Positions 10,986 through 21,997 of a DNA stretch of 64,000 bases are shown piece after piece. Every line of letters starts with the position of its first letter. Position 1 is the first letter of the stretch. Position numbers and translations under genes: made by a program. Origin of the DNA: Bufo bufo (lineage: Eukaryota > Chordata > Amphibia > Anura > Bufonidae); contig NC_053390.1 in the NCBI RefSeq assembly GCF_905171765.1, forward strand, positions 584,004,471-584,068,470. The letters are read 5' to 3'. Under the pieces are notes generated by a model, which saw only the letters and a program-made list of their open reading frames with translations, did not search any database and was not told the origin of the DNA.

Positions 10986-12527
10986 ATGAGTGGACGTGCT
11001 CGCGCCGGCAGCCGTGGTCGTGGTAGGGCAGGTGGTTCGAGTGCTGGACCACTGCCAGCATGGGGCTGCTCCTCTACCCACGGAGGGGCGGGCGCAGGTG
11101 GCAAAGGCGTCCGCCTCATCTGTGATTTTTTTCCCCATTTCATCTCAGGACGCCGAAGCAGATGTGTCATTCGTGACACAAGCCAGTGGCATGGAGTCCT
11201 CTGCCCCCGCTTTGAGCAGCAGCAGCTCTCAGCCTCCTGCAGGACCAACACCCAGCCCTCAAGACTCGTCCCTGATGCTGTTTGACAGCGACAATGAGAG
11301 GGACATCTTGGGGGTGGTAATGCAGGAGAGTGAGCTAGAGCTTGGTCTGGATGCTCAGGACATTTTGGAAGGGATGGAGGAGGGGGTACCATACCACCCG
11401 TCAGTACCCCAGTGACATCCCTTCCATCTGGTGCGGGTGGTTTCAGCCACAGAACCCCCACACCTAGTCAGACCCAGGCATCAGCAAGGGGACAGCGGAG
11501 CCAGGTCAGGGGCTCCACGTCTGCTGTTCCCCTCAGTCAACCACTGGTCGACCTTGGGTTTGACATTACAGGCAATGAAGAGGAGGGTGACTTAGAATGG
11601 GTGCCACCTCCCTTGTCAGGTGACAGCAGCACTGATGAGGAAGGTAGGCACCCAAGGCAAAGGGTGCGCCAGGTCAACAGGGAGCCCAGTGGCAAGGGCT
11701 TCACTGGTAATAGCAGCAGGAGGCGGCAGCAGCATCAGGTGCTGGCTCCACCTGTGCACACCGAGCCCGAACAGGCACAAGCCAGCACCACCCCATCTGA
11801 CAGGAGGTCGGTGCATAAGTCGCCTGTTTGGGCCTACTTCACACTGGCAGCAGACGATCAGACAATTGCCATCTGTAAGCTGTGCCCTGCCAGGGTGAGG
11901 AGAGGGAGGTCTGTTGCTCGGCTTGGTACCACTGTCCTTACCCAGCACCTGAGATTCAACCACTGGCGGGAGTGGGACCAGATGCAGGGTGGTCGCAGCA
12001 GCGCCAGCAGCAGTGCGCAGGGGACAGCAGCTCCTGCCACTGTCCTGCAGCCACCCCCACCTCCTTCCAACAATGCATTCCCACTCCCTCTCCTAGAGGT
12101 ACTGGTACCGGCAGCCAGACCTCTGCCTCCTCTGCACCCTCCTCTATCGCCTCCACTGCCATCCGGCACCAGCCGTCGGTTACCGATGCATTTGAACACA
12201 CCGCGCCCTACGCCCCCGGGGACCGACGGGTGTGTTCATTCAATGGACTCCTGGCAAGGGTTATCGCCCAACATCTGCTGCCCTTCAATATTGTGGACTG
12301 CAATCAATTCCGGCAGAAGTTGGAGCAGACCCAACCCAGATGGCGGACCCCAGCCACCATTTCTTTGCGTACTGTCTGAACAGACATTCAGCTCGGCAGG
12401 TGGGGTGGTCACCGACAAGCGGACCCGTCTGTCCACAGACTCCGTGGACAGACTGATATTTATCAAAATGAATGAGTCCTGGATCAGCAGCAACTTCTTG
12501 GCCCCCGCCGTCGGTTCAGGCCGCTGA
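10986..12527 (+). pseudogene. Plus-strand hAT transposase relic with core deleted
   Basis: An RG-rich start (MSGRARAGSRGRGRAGG) shifts frame twice, near 11120-11150 and near 11411. It then enters a 371-codon frame (11412-12527). Residues about 137-187 of that frame form a BED zinc finger: SPVWAYFTL, CKLC (C155, C158) and HLRFNH (H179, H184). After a proline-rich linker and a short LLARVIAQHLLPF-like piece in another frame, the sequence jumps to the C-terminal dimerisation motif SEQTFSSAGGVVTDKRTRL and IFIKMNESWI. The RNase H-like catalytic region of several hundred residues is absent, so it cannot transpose. An acceptor-like ttttccccatttcatctcag before 11150 suggests a former intron. Confidence 0.85.
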
Positions 12528-12800
12528 AGGGTCCCTTGTAAATCCCTCTCCTTGGCTCTCCCTCCCAAACATCATTGTTTTTTAACTTCTGTACATATTT
12601 CTGGTTGAATTAATTAATTTTTTTATATATTTATTTATCGATGACTTCATTTATATATTTCTGTATTGATGAATTTATTTATGTATTTATTTATTGATGA
12701 CTTTTTTTATATATATTTCTGTATTGATGAATTTATTTTTGTATTTATTTATTCATTAATTTATCTATGTATTTATTTATTGATGACGTTATCGAGTCTG
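12528..12800. repeat. hAT 3' region with AT-rich degenerate repeat
   Basis: After the transposase stop, several short units of 'tatttatttattgatgac' type run from about 12620 to 12790. There is no coding content. It probably formed the 3' UTR of the plus-strand hAT. Confidence 0.6.
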
Positions 12801-13002
12801 GAGAAGAACACTGCGGTAACGGAGCCTTCCACGCTGTGTGCTGATTCCTTCAAGCTAGAGGGCAGCAGGACTGGCAGGGTTTAGCAGTGGCTCTCTCATC
12901 CTCCTTTTGTCTGTGAGGAGACATGGTTACCAGCGCTCGCATGACCCATCAGTCAGTACGTGTAGGCATGTGCACACATACTGCTCCACCATGTCGCATG
13001 TC
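12801..13002 (-). other. hAT-derived scrap
   Basis: The stretch cgtgtaggcatgtgcacaca at about 12959 continues tactgctccaccatgt, and the same sequence lies at 14695-14730 within the minus-strand transposase (coding QYVCTRLHVR). It is therefore a displaced piece of hAT coding sequence. The rest is unrecognised. Confidence 0.5.
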
Positions 13003-13150
13003 CCCGTGACGTCCACGATCCAATTGGATATCTTCTCTATCAACTTTCAATGTTCTTTTCTGCGCCTACCATGTTAATCACGGTTAGCAGCGAATCAGGG
13101 TTCCACACCGGAGAGGGAGCGTGAGAAAGGGATACCACATCCAAGGGAGG
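13003..13150 (+). pseudogene. 18S rRNA-derived fragment inside a transposon region
   Basis: About 148 bp align by eye to the 5' domain of vertebrate 18S rRNA. Shared blocks are ctatcaactttc, ttctgcgcctaccatg, gaatcagggttc, ccggagagggagc, tgagaaa and taccacatccaagg. Order and spacing match the rRNA, with scattered substitutions (for example ccacac where rRNA has gattc) and no large gaps. It stops matching after ccaaggg. It is not a functional rRNA gene. It lies between the two hAT relics, directly before the ~92-bp tandem array, and was likely captured by a transposon. Confidence 0.82.
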
Positions 13151-13224
13151 TCAATGGCTGCACTGTGATCGAGCTGAAATGTGGGACAATTTATTAAAGC
13201 TGAAGGATCGAATGAAAGGACGAA

Positions 13225-14165
13225 TTTTAGAAATGTAAGTCCCTGTCACCTATGCAGAGCAGGCGTTTTTCATCGGCAAAAATGGGTTAATGTCATCCAC
13301 CAATTGAACAGACAATTTTACAAAAAATAAGGTCTCAGTCACCAATGCAGAGCAGGGGTTTGTATACGGCAAAATTGGTAAAATGTCACCTGACAATGTA
13401 ACAGACGATTTTTTGCAATTTAGGTCCCTGTCACCTATGCAGAGCAGGGGTTTATTCACGGCAAAAATGGTAAAATGTCACCCAAAAATGTAACAGACAA
13501 ATTAGTGAAATGTATTTCCTTGTCCACTAGGTAGAGCAGGGGTATATCACAGCCAAAAAATTGTGAATTTCACCCGACAGTGTAACAGACAAATTTGTGA
13601 AATTTATTAACCTGTCCACTAGGTAGAGCAGGGGTATATCACAGCCAAAAATTGGTAAATGTCACCCGACAGTGTAACAGACAAATTAGTGAAATTTATT
13701 AACCTGTCCACTAGGTAGAGCAGGGATATATCACAGCCAAAAATTGGTGAATGTCACCCAACTATGTAACAGACAAATTAGTGAAATTTATTAACCTGTC
13801 CACTAGGTAGAGCAGGGGTATATCACAGCCAAAAATAGTTGAATGTCACCCTAATATGTAACAAAAAATTTGTGAAATTTATTAACCATTCTACTAGGTA
13901 GAGCAGGGGTAAATCACAGCCAAAAATTGGTGAATTTCACCCGACAATGTAAGAGACAAATTTGTGAAATTTATTAACCTGTCCACTAGGTAGAGCAGGG
14001 GTATATGACAGCCAAAAATTGGTGAATGTCACCCGACAATGTAACAGACAAATTAGTGAAATTTATTAACCTGTCCACTAGGTAGAGCAGGGGTATATCA
14101 AAGCCCAAAAATTGGGATATGTAACCCAACAATGTATCAGACAAATGAGTGAAATGAATTAAAAT
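13225..14165. repeat. ~92-bp tandem array, about ten units
   Basis: Units share agagcaggggt(atatcac), agccaaaaattggt, gtcacccgacaatgtaacag and acaaatt.gtgaaatttatt. Starts recur about every 92 bp; the first three units are more diverged (cctgtcacctatgcagagc). The array sits at the 3' side of the minus-strand hAT transposase. Confidence 0.9.
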
Positions 14166-14470
14166 AAAATAAAATACGTAAAAATTAACAAAAAATAATC
14201 TTGATATATGAGGTGGAGGTTCATATGGAGTAGGAGGTTGAGGAGGCGGTGGACGTAGCGGTGTAGGTGGAAGCGGCGGTGGAGAAGGACGAGGTAGCCA
14301 ACACTGGTTTTTGGTTTCAATTGTTTATTTTATTTTTTAATTAGGGTACACCCCAAAAGAGTGGGAAATATCAAAAATACAACAATGAGCAATTGCGCTG
14401 TAGTATAACAATGGCTGGGTAAGGCCGGTATATATGTCTATTCTGCACAAGGTACGGAGAAGTCCAGTGG
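14166..14470. repeat. GGT/GGA-rich stretch and 3' flank of hAT relic
   Basis: From about 14208 to 14300 the sequence is a purine-rich degenerate repeat (ggtggaggt, ggaggcggtggacg, ggaagcggcggtggag). The remaining bases to 14470 are A-T rich without a gene. Confidence 0.55.
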
Positions 14471-16820
14471 GATCCATGCCTGGTTCATTTTAATGAACGT
14501 GAGCTAGTCCACATTGGCTGCGGACAGGCGGCTGCGCTTGTCTGTGATAACGCCCCCTGCCGTGCTAAACACACATTCAGACAATACATTTGCTGCAGGG
14601 CAGGCCAGCACCTCCAAGGCGTAAAGGGCAAGCTCAGGCCATGTGCCCAATTTGGAGACCCAGAAGTTGAAAAGGGCAGACCCATCATTCCGTACGTGTA
14701 GGCGTGTGCACACATACTGCTCCACCATGTTGGTGAAATGCTGCCTCCTGCTAAGACGTTCCATATCAGCTGGTGGTACTGGTTGTTGTGGCGTGCTGAC
14801 AAAGCTTTTCCACATTTCAGCCATGCTAAGCTGCATTGGCGACCTCTTCCTCCTCCTCTGCCTTCGCCTTGTGCTTCCACTGTGCCCCCGCTGTCAGGTG
14901 GGAATGCCAACAGCAGAGCGTGTACCAGCGTGCGCTGGTACTCGCGCATCTTACAATCACACTCCAGTGACGGAATTAAGGGTGGTATGTTGTCCTTGTA
15001 ACGGGATCCAGCAGCGTGGACACCCAGTAATCAGCACAAGTTAAAATGTGGGCAACTCGTCGGTCGTTGCGGAGACACTGCCCAGAGGCAACGAAGAGCT
15101 GTCCTCTGTGGGAGGTGTATCGTCTGTGTCCTCTGTATCCCCCCAGCTACGCACCAGTGATGGCCATGAGCTGGTTTGAGTGCCACCCTGCTGTGAACAC
15201 GGTTCCTCCTCCTCCATCTCCTCATCCTCCACCTCCTCTTCCTCCAGAACTGTGCCCTGGCTGGACAATTGTGTACCTGGCGTTTGTGGGTGCAGGAACC
15301 CACCCTCCGAGCCACTTGTGAATGACTGGCCTGAAACCCTATGAAATGATCCCTCTTCCTCCTCCTCCTCCTGTGCCACATCCTCTTCCATCATCGCCCA
15401 AAGCGTTTTTTCAAGGAGACATAGAAGTGGGATAGTAACGCTGAGAATGGCGTCATCGGCACTGGGTTGTCCCTAACTTGGTTGTGCAGGGAAGGGATGG
15501 CTTGCCTGGAAAAGTAGTGGTGGCTGGGCACGACGTACTGTGGGACAGCCACCGCCATAAGGCTTTTAAAACTCTCCATCTCCACCAGACGGAATGACAG
15601 CATTTCAAAGGCCAGCAATTTTGAAATGCTGGCATTCAGGGCCAGGGATCGCGGGTGGGTAGGGGGTAACTTCCTCTTCCGCTCCAGTGTTTGGGAGATA
15701 GAGAGCTGAACGATTCCATGGGACATTGTGGAGATGCTTGGTGACCCAGGTGATGGTGTTGCTGGCAGATCCTCTGTTTGCGGGGTGGCAGGTGCCACTG
15801 TCACTCCAGACGTGGATGCAGAGGCGGAGACTGCAGCAGAAGAGGAACCAGGAGGAGCCAGAGACCTTTCTTGGTTTTTGAGGTGTCTACTCCACTGCAG
15901 CTCATCCTTTGCACTTAGATGCCTGGTCATGCAGGTTGTTCTCAGGTTGAGAACGTTTATGCCTTGCTTCAGGCTCTGATTGCACAGCGTGTAAGCCACT
16001 CGTCTCTTGTCGTCAGCACATTGTCTGAAGAACTGCCAAGTCAGCGAACTCCTTGGAGCTGGCTTTGGTGTGCTCGGTACCTTGCTGCGTTGGGCAGTAG
16101 CTTTTTCTGCTGCTGTGCTGGTGGCTCTGTGCGACCACCGCCTCTTCCTACACAGGTCACTCGCATGACCTTGATTCCATGTGGGGTCGAGGACCTCATC
16201 GTCCTCCACATCATCTTCCACCCAGTCTTCACCCCTGCCCTCCTTTTTGGTCTGCACACTGCAGAAAGCCCCAGCAGTTGGCACCTGTGTTTCGTCTTCA
16301 TCCGAGATGTTCTGCGGTGGTCCTCCCATGTACTCATCCTGAAACATAAGTGGTTGGGCATCGGTGCACTCAATCTCTTCCAGTTCTGTTCATGTGGATG
16401 GCCCTGGGAAACCCTGCTAGCAGAGTCTTTAAAAAGCAGAAGAGACTGCTGCATGACTTGGGGCTCAGACTGCTTGGCTGATTTGCAAGGTGGTGAGGTG
16501 AAAGACTGATGGACATCGGCTGCAGGTGCCAACTCTGATCTTTCTGCAGTAGACTGGGTGGGAGACAATGTGAAGGAACTGGAGGCACTGTCAGCAACCC
16601 AATCTACTATTGCCTGTACTTGTTCTGGCCTCACCATTCGTAGAGCCGCATTAGGCCCGACCAAATAACGCTGAAGGTTCTGTCGCCTACTCGCACCTGA
16701 GGAAGGTGTTTCACTTGTGCGTGTAGCTGGCACAGATCAACCACGTCCTCTCCCTGCAACAGGAGCTCCACCAGCAGCACCACGACCGTGGCCACGTCCC
16801 TTATTTGATGCTCTCCTCAT
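14471..16820 (-). pseudogene. Minus-strand hAT transposase relic with core deleted
   Basis: It starts at 16820 with an RG-rich N-terminus (MRRASNKGRGHGRG) and meets an in-frame TGA soon after (about 16738). It runs on through two frames (to about 16041, then 16347-15391). A degraded BED finger reads SSLTWQFFRQ, LCNQSLKQG and CMTRHLSAKD, with at least one zinc ligand lost. A conserved piece follows: SFRLVEMESFKSLMAVAVPQ, then YVVPSHHYFSRQAIP. At about 15390 the frame breaks into an acidic linker (EEDVAQEEEEEE). After WVSTLLDP and another shift comes the dimerisation tail: WVSKLGTWPELALYALEVL, CPAANVLSECVFSTAGGVI and TDKRSRLS. The catalytic region between SRQAIP and EEDVAQ is missing. Confidence 0.85.
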
Positions 16821-16829
16821 TCTCCGCAA

Positions 16830-19060
16830 ATTTGGGTGTTTTTTTAATAACAGAATATAACAGCAGTATCTAACGCGTGTATTTCACACGGACAGATGCA
16901 GCAAAGGCTGCAAATTTAGTATTTTGCCAAAAATTTTTTGTTTTTTTAAACCCAGAATATTATTGCAGCATTTCAAGCTTGTATTTCACTCTAGCAAATG
17001 CAGCATAGGCCCCAGATGTAGGATATTGCCAAAAATGGGTGTTTTTTCTTAATAACAGAATATCTTTGCAGTATTTCAAGCTTGTATTTCACACTGACAA
17101 ATGCGGAAAAGGCCCTGATGTAGGGTATTGGCAAAAATGTTTATTTATTTTTTAATAACAGAATATTATGGCAGTATTTCAAGTTTGTATTTCACACTGA
17201 CAAATGCTGAAAAGACCCCTGATGTAGGGTATTGCCAAAAATGGGTGTTTTTTAAAACACAGAATATTATTGCAGTATTTCAAGCTTGTATTTCACACTG
17301 ACAGATGCAGCAAACGCCGCAAATTTAGTATTTTGCCCAAAATGGGTGTTTTTTTAAATAACAGAATATAACAGCAGTATCTAACGCTTCTATTTCACAC
17401 TGACAGATACATCAAACGCTGCAAAATTAGTATTTTGCCCAAAATGGGTGTTTTTTTAATAACAGAATATTATTGCAGTATTTCAAGCTTGTATTTCACA
17501 CTGACAGATGCAGCAAAGGCCCCAGGAGGGTATTGCCAAAAATAGGTGTTTTTTAAAACCCAGAATATTATTGCAGTATTTCAAGCTTGTATTTCACACT
17601 AACAAATGCTGCAAAGGCCCCAGATGTAGGGTATTGCCAAAAATGGGTGTTTTTTAAAACACAGAATATTATTGCAGTATTTCAAGCTTGTATTTCACAC
17701 TAACAAATGCTGAAAAGGCCCCTGATGTAGGGTATTGCCAAATATTGGGTGTCTTTTTAAACCAAGAATATTATTGCAGTATTTCACACTGACAGATGCA
17801 GCAAAGGCCGCAAATTTAGTATTTTGCCCAAAATGGGTGTTTTTTAAATAACAGAATATAACAGCAGTATCTAACGCTTGTATTTCACACTGACAGATGC
17901 AGCAAAGGCCGCAAATTTAGTATTTTGCCCAAAATGGGTGTTTTTTTAATAACAGAATATTATTGCAGTATTTCAAAGGGTTTCTATCACTTGGGATCAC
18001 ATAATTTGATGTCAGACACTAGCGATTTGCTAGTGTCTGCTCTTGCCAACCATCCTAATATAACAGCTTTTGGCCCTGCGGTTTTGATAGAAAACGAACT
18101 TTTATAAATATGCTAATGAGCCTCTAGGTGCTATGTGGGCGTCATTAGCACCTAGAGGCTCCGTCTACCTTCATACACAGCCACCGCCCAGCGCGTCCCT
18201 CCAGCCCGCCCATGTCTTCCTGAATGCGATCCTCCGTGTGACGCGGCGTACGAATTCCCGCGCATGCGCCGTGCGCGGCTGTATTCGGCGCATGCGCATT
18301 GAATGTCTGACCGCTCAGAGCTCAGACATCTCAAATGCGCCGAATACAGCCGCGCACGGCGCATGCGCGAGAATTCGGCCGCTGCGTCACACGGAGGAGG
18401 ACATGGGCGGGCTGGAGGGACGAGCTGGGCGGCGGCTGTGTATGAAGGTAGACGGAGCCTCTAGGTGCTAATGACGCCCACATAGCACCTAGAGGCTCAT
18501 TAGCATATTTATAAAAGTTCGTTTTCTATCAAAACCGCAGGGCCAAAAGCTGTTATATTAGGATGGTTGGCAAGAGCAGACACTAGCAAATCGCTAGTGT
18601 CTGACATCAAATTATGTGATCCCAAGTGATAGAAACCCTTTCAAGCTTGTATTTCACACTAATAAATGCAGCATAGGCCCCAGATGTAGGGTATTGCCAA
18701 AAATTTGTGTTTTTTAATAACAGAATATTATTGCAGTATTTCAAGCTTGTATTTAACACTGAAAGATGCAGCAAACCCAGAAAATTATTAAACCCAGAAA
18801 ATTAAAACCCAGAAAATTATTGCAATATTTCAAGCTTGTATTTCACACTGAAAAATGCTGCAAAGGTACCAGATGTAGGATATTGCCAGAAATGGGTGTT
18901 TTTTTTAAACCCAGAAAATGATTGCAGTATTTTAAGCTTATATTTCACACTGACAAATGCTGCAAAGGCCCCAGATGTAAGGTCTTGCAAAAAATGGGTG
19001 ATTTTTTTAAACCCAGAATATAATTGCAGTATTTCAAGCTTGTCACAAATGCACACATGC
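16830..19060. repeat. ~105-bp tandem array in hAT 5' leader
   Basis: About fifteen units carry aacagaatattattgcagta, tttcaagcttgtatttcaca, ctgacagatgcagcaaagg and gggtattgccaaaaatgggtg. Some are truncated. A 663-bp palindrome interrupts the array at 17977-18639. It lies between the hAT promoter end (19061-19504) and the transposase start (16820), so it forms the leader of that minus-strand element. Confidence 0.9.
17977..18639. mobile_element. 663-bp near-perfect palindromic element
   Basis: Two arms of about 320 bp pair almost perfectly, from agggtttctatcacttggga at the left to its complement at the right. Only a few substitutions and a roughly 10-bp indel near 18220 differ. Smaller hairpins are embedded: cagacactagcgatttgctagtgtctg, and gcctctaggtgct pairing with agcacctagaggc. 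The centre is GC-rich with gcgcatgcgc blocks. It splits a tandem unit; ttcaa flanks both sides (17972-17976 and 18640-18644), though A/T ambiguity allows a 3-bp reading. No coding function is seen. Confidence 0.9.
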
Positions 19061-19504
19061 TGTGCTGGTGCATAAAATGGCTGCCGACGCCCACCTCACT
19101 AACAGACGGATAAAAGTTAGTTTTATATGTCACTGGGCTCAGGGCAGCGTAAAAAGATTGTGCACTGCACCCACAAAACAAAATCTATGTAGATCGCTGA
19201 GTTAAAAAGCACTTCTGATTAAAGATTCTTTCCTATTCTCTCCATCACAGCAGCAGCATCCTATCCCTACACTAATCAGAGCAGAGTGATGTGCAGCGTT
19301 ACGTGACTCCAGCTTATATAGAGGCTGGGTCACATGCTGCACTGGCCAACCACAGCCATGCCATTAGTAGGCATGGCTGTGATGGCTTCTAAGGACACAC
19401 GAGTTAAACGCTTGTTGATTGGCTGCTCTGAAAAGTTTGGGTTCGGGTCCGGGGTCCAAAAATCCTAAAGTTCGGGTTACAGTTTGGGTTCGCTCAACCC
19501 TAGT
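19061..19504 (-). mobile_element. hAT 5' terminus of the minus-strand relic
   Basis: The region 19231-19504 duplicates 1-322, ending gggttcgctcaaccctagt; on the minus strand it opens tagggttgagcgaaccc. The piece 19061-19230 is leader between tandem array and promoter. The opposite terminus of this element could not be located to the left, so a target duplication is not available. Confidence 0.75.
19310..19345 (-). promoter_or_regulatory. TATA box of hAT relic, CCAAT mutated
   Basis: On the minus strand a ctatataagc TATA-like box (about 19313-19322) keeps the context seen at 85-124. The inverted CCAAT box reads GTTGG here rather than ATTGG. The decay agrees with the dead transposase downstream. 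Confidence 0.45.
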
Positions 19505-20110
19505 CTTAACTGTTGTAGGAGAGGAATTTCTCCTGTGTAGCGTTTTTGTGAAAAGTCATGAATTAAAAAAATAAAATTAGGAACGCCACCTTCATCCGTC
19601 TTAACTGTTGTAGGAGAGGAGATTCTTCTGTGGAGTGTGTGCATGAAAGGCATTAATTAAAAAAATTAGGAACACCCCCTTCATCCGTCAACTAATGTTG
19701 GAGAGGAAATTCATCTGTGGAGTGTGTCTGTGACACTCTGGCAATTGTTTTAAATTTAGAACACCCTTTTGGCATCCGTCTTACTGTAGTAAGGGAAAAA
19801 TTATTTTAATATATAGTCCCCAGATGGGACGTGTGAGATTTATAACTGAGACAAAAATTTTTACCTAGTTTTAACCCAGGACATACAAGCACTAATATGT
19901 CACTCCATGGCCCTGCTTTTATGCCCACTTTGGAGCCTTTTGCAGCCCTCTATCCCTTTCTATGACATTTGTACAGCCATTTTAGTACCCCAAAGTTCGG
20001 GTCCCCATTGACTTCAATAGGGGTTCGTTGTTCGGGGTCAAGTTCGGCACCCGAATCGAACTTTGAAACGAAGTTCGACTGAACCACTCCAGCCCAGACA
20101 TCCAGCGGTC
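19505..20110. mobile_element. Second hAT-like terminal region with ~107-bp tandem units
   Basis: Three degenerate units begin cttaactgttgtaggagagg (19504, 19600 and, altered, 19685) with ttaggaac.cc and ttcatccgtc. The stretch ends in gttcgggtccccattgact and ggttcgttgttcggggtcaa, the G-rich subterminal style of this hAT group. No ORF. Confidence 0.5.
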
Positions 20111-20456
20111 CGCACATCCCTATCAGCATCACCTGCTCCCAAGTTGTCCATAATAAAAATGCCCTAACAGGATTTTTCTCTATGCTTTGACTATACACCC
20201 TCCTCCTCTGATGTCATCATCTCCTCGTCACCCTAATCCGGTTCCCAGTTCCTGTCCAAAACACATTCATCATCATAAACCCTGACACTTTTCTCAGACT
20301 GTGATATGCCATAGACTTCTTGCCCCCCATGAATTCCATCTCTATATGTTCGCCAACAGCCACTACCACCATGGCTACAAGTGCGACTTCTACCACCACC
20401 ACAGCTATACATTTTATGTACTCCAACTCCACCTGAACCTACTCCTCATGTCAGTC
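20111..20456. other. No gene recognised
   Basis: Low-identity unique-looking sequence with a CCA-rich stretch (about 20355-20405, ccaccatgg, accaccaccac). Nothing codes convincingly. Confidence 0.5.
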
Positions 20457-20459
20457 TAA

Positions 20460-20615
20460 GGCCCCTTTCACACGGGCGAGTTTTCCACGCGGGTGCAATG
20501 CGTGAGGTGAACGCATTGCACCCGCACTGAATCCGGACCCATTAATTTCTATGGGGCTGTTCACATAAGCGGTGATTTTCAGGCATCACTTGTGCGTTGC
20601 GTGAAAATCGCAGAG
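20460..20615. mobile_element. Truncated Harbinger-like MITE end
   Basis: It starts ggcccctttcacacgggcga after TAA (20457-20459), with gcgggtgcaatgcgtgaggt and gaacgcattgcacccgc, matching the left ends at 34723 and 45787. It breaks off after gcgtgaaaatcgcag. Confidence 0.8.
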
Positions 20616-21225
20616 GATAGATTATCAGTTTAAACAAAGTGCAGAACCCCTTTAAAGACAAAAGGGCCATTTGTCTGAGTATGGTATTCCTAGAATAGGA
20701 TACAGAAGTACAGCATTATACAGTACAACAGAGGTAGTTCATCCCTCCAACCTGGAGAAATAAGAGGGGGAAAGACTGATTGTCATTGAGGACGATTCCT
20801 TATGCAACTTCTGGGAACTAATATGAATCACTGTGAAAGCTGCCTTTATGTAAATTATTGTTGCATACCTTGATGATCTGTGGAACAGCTTCAGCAAAGT
20901 ATTGGGAGTTTGTTAAAAGCTCTAGTCTCCCATATTCTATATCATCATTTCAACTACTACCACCATTTGCACCTAATGGTGCTGGCGTCGCGAACCAGGG
21001 GCCCAGCCGCAAAAGCACCTTACACCAATTACTATCAAGGGCACCTCAACCAACACCCGGCTGGTGTTCTCTGCAACCGAGAGTGCCCCGGAGGATTTCG
21101 TGCTGTCTTCCCATCCACTGCACTGCCGGCCCCAAGGGACAACTAAACTGTGAGTACTACTATCCTCGGCACCTTATCACTAGTATGCTCACGAGCGCAT
21201 CCTCCATAGGGAGCCCCGGCATGCT
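20616..21225. other. No gene recognised
   Basis: A 207-codon open frame (20858-21481) crosses from this unknown sequence into the antisense of a LINE and then a hAT end, so it is a chance frame. An acccctttaaag block near 20647 resembles a T2-type terminus but has no partner. Confidence 0.5.
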
Positions 21226-21400
21226 GCATACATCCAGGCCCCTCTTAAACTCTTTTAGTGAATTCACCATCACCACCTCCTCAGGCAGAAAGTTCCATAG
21301 TCTCACTGCTCTTATCGTAAAGAATCCACTTCTATGTTTGTGTACAAACCTTTTTTCCTCCAGATGCAGAGGATGTCTCCTCATCATGGTCACAGTCCTG
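21226..21400 (-). pseudogene. LINE ORF2 tail, 3' segment of a split copy
   Basis: The minus strand encodes HPLHLEEKRFVHKHRSGFFT, IRAVRLWNFLPEEVV and SLKEFKRGLDV, the same tail as at 4120-4290. It continues across the hAT insertion into 28756: the hAT is bounded by cagtcctg on both sides, and the LINE reads ...IPRTV | T... through that sequence when compared with the 3675 copy. Confidence 0.88.
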
Positions 21401-21997
21401 CAGGGGCAGATAGGCAATGTAACCCACCGGGAATATTCACGGTGGGCCGCCGCCATAACACATTGTGGCTGCGCATTATAATTAAAGCACAAGGACCCTA
21501 CATTGCAGGCTGCTGGTGGCCCTGCTGTGCTGTCATTATCATACACATGATAATGACAGCACAGCAGAGCTTGCAATACAGAGGCTCTGCTGCACTGTCA
21601 TTATAATAAGTGAGGTCAGGCACAGCAGCCCATCCGAGTTGTGATGAAAGTCTACAGTGTACTCTAAACTCTCACCAGGCCTTCTAATCCAGCACTACTG
21701 GACGGAGCGGGATGGAGAGAATCTGCAATTCACTGGAATGCCAGGCGAGTAGCGAGACTGCATGGCATTAGAAACAGAGGAAGGGAGTTGGTTACAGAGA
21801 CACGTGCATCCAGATATGGGACTGGGAAATAGAGACCTGGGTAAGACAGGGCAGGAACTAGTGGGGACTCCTGAGTGATCCTTAGTAGTTTGATCACAGT
21901 ATAGGAGGCTAGTAAACAAAACATGTAGAGGAAAGCAGTAATCCCAGTTTTCTATGTATAGAAGCGACTATATATTTATATGCAGACCCTATAGGTA

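Noticed and set aside
11616..12201. Several 80-115-codon frames antisense to the plus-strand hAT relic
   Set aside because: They are shadows of the GC-rich transposase coding sequence, which carries the recognisable BED finger.
13225..14165. Possible CRISPR-like array (regular ~92-bp repeats)
   Set aside because: The whole unit repeats with drift and there are no unique spacers; the host is a eukaryote. It is an ordinary tandem repeat.
20858..21481. 207-codon plus-strand open frame
   Set aside because: It runs through unknown sequence, then the antisense of a LINE and a hAT end. A composite of unrelated repeats cannot be one gene.
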